Origin: Symbiodinium natans
Taxonomy: Eukaryota; Sar; Dinophyceae; Suessiales; Symbiodiniaceae
DNA: 64,000 bases
Direction of reading: 5' to 3'
Assembly (NCBI GenBank): GCA_905221605.1
Contig: CAJNDS010002247.1
Location: forward strand, 362,001-426,000
Below are positions 58,269 to 64,000 of this stretch, one piece after another. Within the stretch, counting starts at the first letter, position 1, and every line of letters begins with the position of its first letter. The position numbers and the translations under genes are program-made. Below the pieces are notes generated by a model. The model searched no databases and had not been told where the DNA came from. It worked only from the letters and a program-made list of their open reading frames with translations.

Positions 58269-58430
58269 GGTCGCACATGTTTGTCAATAGCCTTTCAAAG
58301 GGCACCGAACGAGAAGGGGTACGGCCGACGTAAGGCCCTTCAAACTAAACCCCGAACGGTGTTAAGAAATTGCTTTCGGAAATGGTCTACCCAAGGTCGG
58401 TCTTACGACCGGCTTCCCAAAGACAGGTGA
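58269..58430 (+). CDS. Candidate terminal exon, 53 codons, basic
   Basis: TTTAG|G acceptor from the array, then an uninterrupted frame (RTCLSIAFQRAPNEKGYGRR... VLRNCFRKWSTQGRSYDRLP) to TGA at 58428-58430. Long for this window and rich in Arg/Lys with aromatic residues. Family unknown. Confidence 0.5.
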   Translation, partial: GRTCLSIAFQRAPNEKGYGRRKALQTKPRTVLRNCFRKWSTQGRSYDRLPKDR

Positions 58431-58453
58431 ACCCTAAACCCTAAACCCTAAAC

Positions 58454-58536
58454 CCATTTGTGCTCAGAAAAAGTTTCTTTGCTTGCCGGCTCAGTTTCCC
58501 TGTGCGGAAACAAGCTCAACTTATGGGATTCAAACC
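58454..58536 (-). CDS. Candidate exon bounded by telomere splice words
   Basis: TTTAG|GG acceptor, 27 codons (ESHKLSLFPHRETEPASKET...), AAATGG|GTTTAGGG donor. Confidence 0.45.
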
Positions 58537-58718
58537 CTAAATCCTAAACGGTAAATCCTAAACCCTAAACCCTATATCCTAGATCAGAAGTCATAAGTCC
58601 AAAAAGCTAGAAAGCGATCAAGTTTAGGGTTTCAGGTTTGGGGTTTGGGGTTTGGGGTTTAGGGTTTAGGGTTTAGGGGGTTTAGGGCTCTAAGCCCTAA
58701 AACCCCGTTGATTCCCAG

Positions 58719-58821
58719 CCCGGCTCAGTCGATGAAAAGCAGAGCTCGCTGCTCCGGCGTGAGGCCTGGGATCGAAAACTCATGGGCTTCCCTACTACCC
58801 CCCGCCCCTCTGTACATGAGG
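58719..58821 (+). CDS. Candidate internal exon, 34 codons
   Basis: Acceptor CCCCGTTGATTCCCAG, then PGSVDEKQSSLLRREAWDRK and LMGFPTTPRPSVHE, ending G|GTTTAGGG. Confidence 0.5.
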
Positions 58822-59229
58822 GTTTAGGGTTTGGGGTTTAGGGTTTAGGGTTTAGGGTTTCGGGTTTGGGGTTTAGGTTTAGGGTTGAGGTTTGCTACCC
58901 CCCCTTGGTTACCCCCTTGAAGAACATTCATTCGGCTGAATTGCCATAAGCCTAGGCCCCGCAAAAACCCCCCCCCCCCCCCCCCCCCCCCAAAGCCGAA
59001 AGCGCCCTAAGCCCAAAAGAGGGGCCGAAGGCTGGGCTACACTTGGGGGTTGAATACCCTAGCCCAAAAAAAGGTTAACCTTCTTTTATGCAGTAAGATT
59101 CTATATAACCAAAACGGTTAAAGGTTACCTGCCCAGTCCCTATGTGCACCAGGGCCCACCCCGTGCAGCTCCAGTCCTGTCGGGCTGAAGCGTTCCAAGA
59201 ACCTGAGACCCTAAGCCCTAACCCACGGC
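58822..59229. other. Islands, C-run and a possible small element
   Basis: C-run 58969-58991. 59069-59129 has loosely inverted ends (AGGTTAACCTT / AAGGTTACCT). The island 59130-59210 is open on both strands. Confidence 0.4.
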
Positions 59230-59695
59230 TTTGGGGTTTAGGGTTTAGGGTTTAGGTTTTAGGGTTTAGGGTTTAGGGTTTAGGGTTTGGGGTTTAGGGT
59301 TTGGGGTTTAGGGTTTAGGGTTTAGGGTTTAGGGTTTAGGGTTTAGGGTTTAGGGTTTAGGGTTTAGGGTTTAGGGTTTAGGGTTTAGGGTTTAGGGTTT
59401 AGGTTAGGGTTTAGGGTTTAGGGTTTAGGGTTTTTAGGGTTTAGGGTTTAGGGTTTAGGGTTTAGGGTTTAGGGTTTAGGGTTTAGGGTTTAGGGTTTAG
59501 GGTTTAGGGTTTAGGGTTTAGGGTTTAGGGTTTAGGGTTTAGGGTTTAGGGGTTAGGGTTTAGGGTTTAGGGTTTAGGGTTTAGGGTTTAGGGTTTAGGG
59601 TTTAGGGTTTAGGGTTTAGGGTTTAGGGTTTAGGGTTTAGGGTTTAGGGTTTAGGGTTTAGGGTTTAGGGTTTAGGGTTTAGGGTTTAGGGTCCG
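59230..59695 (+). repeat. Longest telomere array in the window
   Basis: About 65 TTTAGGG units over ~465 bp with rare variants (TTTGGGG, TTAGGG, TTTTTAGGG). Interstitial: unique and satellite DNA continues on both sides. Confidence 0.97.
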
Positions 59696-59769
59696 ATGAT
59701 CTCGGGCCCGGGGCTGGCGATAGTCTGTGCCTTCTGAGGCACCTGCGTGAGACCAGGCTTTGATGGACG

Positions 59770-59836
59770 AGGGTTTAGGGTTTAGGGTTTAGGGTTTTAG
59801 GGTTTTAGGGTTTTAGGGTTTTAGGGTTTTAGGGGT
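59770..59836 (+). repeat. 8-mer telomere-variant array (TTTTAGGG)
   Basis: Five to six TTTTAGGG units after three TTTAGGG. Confidence 0.95.
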
Positions 59837-59839
59837 AAG

Positions 59840-60050
59840 AGTGTTTTTTTTTTGTTGCGGGTGCTTTTTTGCTGTGGGTGCGGGGGCGCGTTTTTTTTTG
59901 CTGCGGGTGCGGGGGCGCGTTTTTTTTTTTGCTGCGGGTGCGGGGGGCGCGTTTTTTTTTTTTGCTGCGGGTGCGGGGGCGCGTTTGTTTTTTTGTTGCG
60001 GGTGCCGTGGGGTCGCGTTTTTTTTTTGCTGCGGGTGCGGAGCGTTTTTG
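59840..60050 (+). repeat. ~33-bp minisatellite (T-run + GCTGCGGGTGCGGGGGCGCG)
   Basis: Seven units of T7-11 followed by GCTGCGGGTGCGGGGGCGCG. Plus frames of FFAAGAGARFF type are artefacts. A second cluster is at 61640-61890. Confidence 0.95.
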
Positions 60051-60054
60051 CTGT

Positions 60055-60890
60055 TTTCTCTATATTTTACTATGAAAACCTCTATTTTCTCTAATTTTCA
60101 ATAGGAAAACCTCTTTCTTCTCTATATTTGAATAGGAAAACCTCTTTCTTCTCTATATTTGAATATGAAAACCTCTGTTTTCTCTACATTTAGTATGAAA
60201 ACCTCTACTTTAATTCGAAAACCTCTATTTCTCTATATTTTATAACGAAAACCTCTATTTCTCTCTATTTTTGTCTATATCGTCATAGTTTTCCTCTATA
60301 TTTAATGAGGAAGACATGAGAGAGGAATACATGAGAAACTTATTGTCTGTGTTATCTCAATGTGTGACTTGCAATTAAAAGTGTTTTGTTCCTCTTGTCC
60401 TATTTTAATAGGAAGCCCATTATTTTCTCTGTCTCTGAATAGGCAAACCTCCATTGTCTTAACATTTGAACATGAAGACCTCTATTCTCTATATTTGAAT
60501 ATCAAGACCTCTACATTTTGATATGAAAACACTTTGTATGTTCGCTATATTTTCGTATGAAAGCCTCTATTTCCTCTATGTTGTCATAGGAAACATCTAA
60601 TTTCTCTATATTGTATAGCGAAAACCTCTATTGTTCTATAGTTTTTTTTATTTTGTCAGTATTTTCAGACATCTTCTCTTTGTTTCACGAGGAAGACATG
60701 AGAGGAATACATGAAAAGCTAATTCTCTATATTGTCATAAGAGTACATGCATTATCTCTATCTGTGACTCGTAGACAACAAGTGTTTTTGTTCATGTCTC
60801 ATAACACAAGCTCTATTTTCTCGATTCTTTACTAAGAAGACGTTTATATCTCTATTTTTAAACGGAAAATTCAACTTCCACTATAAGGTC
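60055..60890. repeat. GAAAACCTCTATTTTCTCTATATTT repeat, locus 3
   Basis: Diverged ~28-30 bp units on ATGAAAACCTCTATTTTCTC, about twenty-five copies, with two ~430-bp super-units (each with GAGGAAGACATGAGAGAGGAATACATGA-like words near 60305 and 60689). Related to 20960-21540. Confidence 0.9.
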
Positions 60891-60929
60891 TGAATTTTCG
60901 TAGGAAAGCAGGCATATATTCCCTCTTTT

Positions 60930-61560
60930 TTCAGGGGGTTGGGGCTGCGCAGACCGCCGCATTTGAAAACACAATGCGCGCATCATGGGTTTGGAAGGGA
61001 TTCGTAAGCTTTGAAGCAGGCTTGCCGGCCAAAAAAAGCGGGGGGGTTGGGGGGGGGCGCAGCCCCCCCCCCATTTGCAACACAATGCTCGCATCATCAT
61101 GGGTTTGGAAGGGATTCGTATGATTGAAGCAAGCTTGCCCGGCTAAAAAGCGCAGCCCCCCCCCACCCCCCATTTGCAACACAATGCTCGCATCATCATG
61201 GGTTTGGAAGGGATTCGTATGATTGAAGCAAGCTTGCCCGGCTAAAAAGCGCAGCCCCCCCCCCCCGCCCCTTTCAAGCGGAGGGGAATGCTCTCATGAT
61301 GGTTTCGGAAAGGATTCATTTGCTTTGAAGCAAGCTGGCATGGCTTTAAGAAGCGGGGGGGTTGGGGGGGGCGCAGCTCCCCCCAATTTGCAAACCCAAT
61401 GCTGGCATGATAGGCTTGGACAGGATTCATATGCTGAGAAGCTAGCTGGCACGGTTTTAAAAGAGGGGGGGGGGTCGGGCGGGGTGCAGCCCTCCCTCCA
61501 CCGTTAGCAAACACAATGCTCGCATGTGCTTTGAAAACGCTTGCACAGTTTAAAGGAGGG
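60930..61560. repeat. Satellite module, locus 3 (six copies, ~100-110 bp)
   Basis: GCGCAGCCCCCC, CATTTGCAAACACAATGCTC, GCATGATGGGTTTGGAAGGA, TTCnTATGnTTGAAGCAAGC, TTGCCCGGCTnAAAAAGCGG, then a G-run. Same words as 29.5-30.3 kb, inverted, and as 20.9-21.3 kb. Confidence 0.9.
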
Positions 61561-61609
61561 GGGGGGGTTGGGGACGGGGTTGGGGAGGAAATTGCAAAAA
61601 CAAATGACC

Positions 61610-61975
61610 TGGGGGAAGGGGGGGGGGGGGGGGGGGGGTTTTTTTTTTTTTGATTGCGGGTGCACGCGGGGCGCGTTTTTTTTCTTTTGCACTGCGGGGT
61701 TGCGGGGGGCGCTGTTAGTTTTTTTGCTGCGGGTTGATGGTGGGCGACACGAGTCCAGGTCTACTCACTCACCTGGGGGGGTGGGGGAGGGGCGGAAGCG
61801 GGGGGAGGGGCGGGGGGGGGCGCGTTTTTTTTTTTCTTTTTCTGCGGGGGCGGGGGCGCGTTTTTTTGCTGCGGGTGCGGGGGCGACACGTGCCAGGTCA
61901 CTCACTCACCGGGGCGGCCCCCGAAAAAAGCACCCACAGCAAAAAAGCACCCACAAAAAAAAAAAACACGGGTTC
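61610..61975. repeat. G-run, T-run and GCTGCGGGTGCGGGGGCG repeats
   Basis: A ~20-base G-run then T-run at 61618-61651, followed by the minisatellite unit and two GACACGnGTCCAGGTCnACTCACTCACC blocks (61745, 61884). Confidence 0.85.
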
Positions 61976-61977
61976 CC

Positions 61978-62055
61978 CCCTAAACCCTAAACCCTAAGCC
62001 CTAAACCCTAAACCCTAAACCCTAAGCCCTAAACCCTAAGCCCTAAACCCTAAGC
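61978..62055 (-). repeat. Telomere array, CCCTAAA/CCCTAAG alternating
   Basis: About eleven units. A second CCCTAAA array is at 62208-62282. Confidence 0.95.
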
Positions 62056-62200
62056 CAAAAAAATTGCTGGTCATGTCCCAAGTTCATTGCCATCTGTGCG
62101 TGGGCAGGGTCCGCCAAGTCGCAGCAGCACTGGCCATTGCCTCGGATGACTTGGCGTGGGTGCAATTTTTTCGCCCTGAACAACCCCAAGCCCAAAGTAG
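62056..62200 (-). other. Island, probably coding on the minus strand, frame uncertain
   Basis: After TTGTTCAG two minus frames are open: RAKKLHPRQVIRGNGQCCCD... and GEKIAPTPSHPRQWPVLLRL... (the latter stops). I could not decide. Confidence 0.35.
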
Positions 62201-62293
62201 GCAACAACCCTAAACCCTAAACCCTAAACCCTAAACCCTAAACCCTAAACCCTAAACCCTAAACCCTAAACCCTAAACCTCAAACCCCCTCAC

Positions 62294-62406
62294 AGCCATC
62301 ACTGCCGCAGAGCTAAAAAAACGCGGCGCCCGGTTGCCCGCAATGATTTTCATCTGCGAAACAGGCCCCCAAAACAAATTTTCGAGGGCGTCGCCCACGA
62401 GCTGCC
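62294..62406 (-). CDS. Candidate internal exon, 37 codons
   Basis: Acceptor ATATACTAAAG|GG, then QLVGDALENLFWGPVSQMKI and IAGNRAPRFFSSAAVMA, donor GCT|GTGAGG. Starts with two split bases, matching the single split base that ends exon 63844-63959. A good mix of hydrophobic and charged residues. Confidence 0.55.
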
Positions 62407-62654
62407 CTTTAGTATATTGTTTCGGTTACCCTAAACCCGAAACCTTAAACCCTGAACCCATTAGTCCGCAGCCAGGGAGCCTAAAGGCCTGGAAAGCTTC
62501 GACCCTCAAGCTCCAAGGCTTCCCCTCAGCCCTCGACCCCGACCCGCCCTACCCCCAGCCCCCGTCGCGTTTAGAGAGGGTTTAGGGTTTAGGGTGTAGG
62601 GTTTAGGGTTTAGGCATCCCTAGATACCAAAGCGAGTGCAACATTAGGTCTTAC

Positions 62655-62739
62655 TGGGCCCAAAGCTCCTGGTACCTTATCAGCTCGACCTCCTCTCGAG
62701 GCGCCAGAATCAAAAACCTGTGCATACTCCTCCGTGCGC
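62655..62739 (-). CDS. Candidate internal exon, 27 codons
   Basis: Acceptor CCTAACAAG|G, two split bases, RSMHRFLILAPREEVELIRY..., donor CA|GTAAGA. Phase-compatible with 63844-63959 upstream (1+2) but not directly with 62294-62406, so one exon would be skipped or missing. Confidence 0.5.
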
Positions 62740-62768
62740 CTTGTTAGGCTGGTGGAGGGAATGTGGTG

Positions 62769-62836
62769 CCCTACTCCCTTAAAGGATATATGTCGGGTAC
62801 CCTAAATATACTCCCTTAAAGGGAATATATAGGGCC
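62769..62836. mobile_element. Short inverted/direct repeat element
   Basis: GCCCTACTCCCTTAAAGGAT and ATACTCCCTTAAAGGGAATA repeat within 68 bp; the outer ends GCCCTA/TAGGGC are inverted. Confidence 0.5.
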
Positions 62837-62869
62837 CTAACCCCCCCCCCCCCCCCCATACCCTTCTAA

Positions 62870-63294
62870 GAACCAGGGGGGTTTTGTGGCCCTAGCGCGT
62901 TGAACCAGGGGAACGCGTCATGTTATTCCGAAACACACCGTACTACATCGCTCTAATGCCCTGAACACACAGCTCCACTATCAACCTGGTGAGCTCAAGA
63001 GTGCAAGCCTGGAGGTGTTTAGGGCTTCAGGGTTTAGGGTTTGTAAAGCCCTAACCCCAAAACTCTATAAACCCTGTAAACCAAACCAGCCTATAAAGCC
63101 TATAAACCCTATAAACCTCATACACCCCGTAAACTCTATAAACCCTACAGGCTTTGACTCGCGACCAATGGGAATCTAAGCGGCTGTATTTGCTGCAGGG
63201 CTCGTTGCCGGGATGGGTGATGGTGGCGTTGCCCGTGACTCGATTGGCATCGATGCCTCGCAAGGGTATCAGTTGCCTTATCAAAGGGGTCCCC
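62870..63294. other. Island with CCCTATAAA-type repeats
   Basis: 63055-63145 holds CCCTATAAA/CCTATAAA variants. 63150-63290 is open on the minus strand (63051-63284, LIPLRGIDANRVTGNATITH), possibly an exon, without a firm 3' border. Confidence 0.4.
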
Positions 63295-63380
63295 TCAACG
63301 CTAAACCCTAAACCCTAAACCCTAAACCCTAAACCCTAAACCCTAAACTTTAAACCCTACACCCTAAACCCTAAACTCTC
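63295..63380 (-). repeat. Interstitial telomere array (CCCTAAA)
   Basis: About eleven units. Confidence 0.95.
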
Positions 63381-63750
63381 ACCAACCTCAAGTGTTGAGG
63401 TAGCTATTTTTGTGGTTCCTTTTTGGGCAGTTTGTTCTTCAATGCTAGGGTTTAGGGTTTAGGGCAGAGACCCGCAGCTCTACTTCGGGAACGCCTGAGG
63501 CCGGAACATGAAAGCTCCTACTTTGTATATGTGACGTACCCCAGCACCTTCAAAAGCCACCCTAAACCCTGAGCCCTAAACCTTAAACCCTGGTTTCTAA
63601 ACCCAAAACCCTAGTTAGACCCTAAACCCAAATACGAAACCCTTAAAATGGGCTTTGGGTTCTTAAGTGGCCACGGCAACCTTTTCCTCACCCAGTGATA
63701 GGCACTAAATGCCCTAAAAAGGAAGCGCCGCAAGCCATGAACCCCGAACT
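63381..63750. other. Islands without a supported gene
   Basis: Mixed unique sequence and degenerate CCCTAAA (63560-63650). Confidence 0.3.
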
Positions 63751-63752
63751 AC

Positions 63753-63826
63753 TAAACCCTAAACCCTAAACCCTAAACCCTAAACCCTAAACCCTAAACC
63801 CTAAACCCTAAACCCTAAACCCTAAA
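63753..63826 (-). repeat. Interstitial telomere array (CCCTAAA)
   Basis: Ten perfect units inside the putative intron following exon 63844-63959. Confidence 0.95.
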
Positions 63827-63843
63827 ACCCCAAGCCTCCTCAC

Positions 63844-63959
63844 CCCCTCTCCAAATGGCGCCTTGGCGGTGCACCCGCAGGATGACGGCCACAGGAGTGC
63901 GCCCAGCACAGCGGGCGCCCAGCTCTTGCCACAGCTCCTCCGTGAGTAAGTCCGTGTTC
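63844..63959 (-). CDS. Candidate internal exon, 38 codons
   Basis: Acceptor AACTGCCCAG|G, one split base, NTDLLTEELWQELGARCAGR and TPVAVILRVHRQGAIWRG, donor G|GTGAGG. Good sites on both sides and a folded-domain-like composition. A plus reading is poorer. Family not recognised. Confidence 0.6.
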
Positions 63960-63965
63960 CTGGGC

Positions 63966-64000
63966 AGTTTAGGGTTAGGGTTTAGGGTTTAGGGTTTAGG
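63966..64000 (+). repeat. Telomere array running off the window end
   Basis: TTTAGGG units to the last base. Confidence 0.95.

Noticed and set aside
59230-59695. True chromosome end
   Set aside because: Unique and satellite DNA continues past the array on both sides, and the array is only one of many in both orientations.
59841-60104. FFAAGAGARFF frames
   Set aside because: T-run/GC minisatellite.

Overview
The window reads as nuclear DNA of a protist alga, most likely a dinoflagellate or related alveolate. That is an inference from four things: blocks of the TTTAGGG telomere heptamer scattered through all 64 kb in both orientations; one convincing gene interrupted by a 108-nt GC-AG intron with terminal inverted repeats and a flanking 4-bp repeat (the 'introner' architecture described in dinoflagellates); several families of ~70-115 bp inverted-repeat elements; and a frame-broken copy of mitochondrial cytochrome b whose residues fit alveolate cob. 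No bacterial genes, rRNA, recognisable tRNA or CRISPR array was seen.

Layout: unique, mostly GC-rich islands of about 60-250 bp alternate with telomere-type arrays (CCCTAAA or TTTAGGG, plus 8-mers TTTAGGGG/TTTTAGGG and variants TTTGGGG, TTCAGGG, CTTAGGG). 1-4.2 kb holds diverged duplications. The one clear gene, a secreted sulfotransferase-like protein, is at 9.65-10.74 kb on the minus strand. 20.7-23.0, 29.5-30.4 and 59.8-62.0 kb are satellite regions sharing the same G-rich module, with long AT, microsatellite and homopolymer tracts. 37.1-37.4 kb is the cob insertion. Telomere arrays are densest at 42-44, 48-52 and 59.2-59.7 kb.

Many islands read as small exons: one good open frame, an AG acceptor at one edge and a GT (sometimes GC) donor at the other, and in several cases splice phases that match between neighbours. 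The telomere heptamer itself often supplies the splice signals (G|GTTTAGGG as donor, TTTAG|GG as acceptor), so many introns appear to be built from telomere repeats. Apart from the sulfotransferase, exon calls are hypotheses: at this GC content an open frame of 30 codons is expected by chance in one of six frames, and several islands are open on both strands. All coordinates, phases and codon counts were worked out by eye. Long reading frames translated from the repeat arrays (rich in GLGFRV or WGLGFGV) were discarded.
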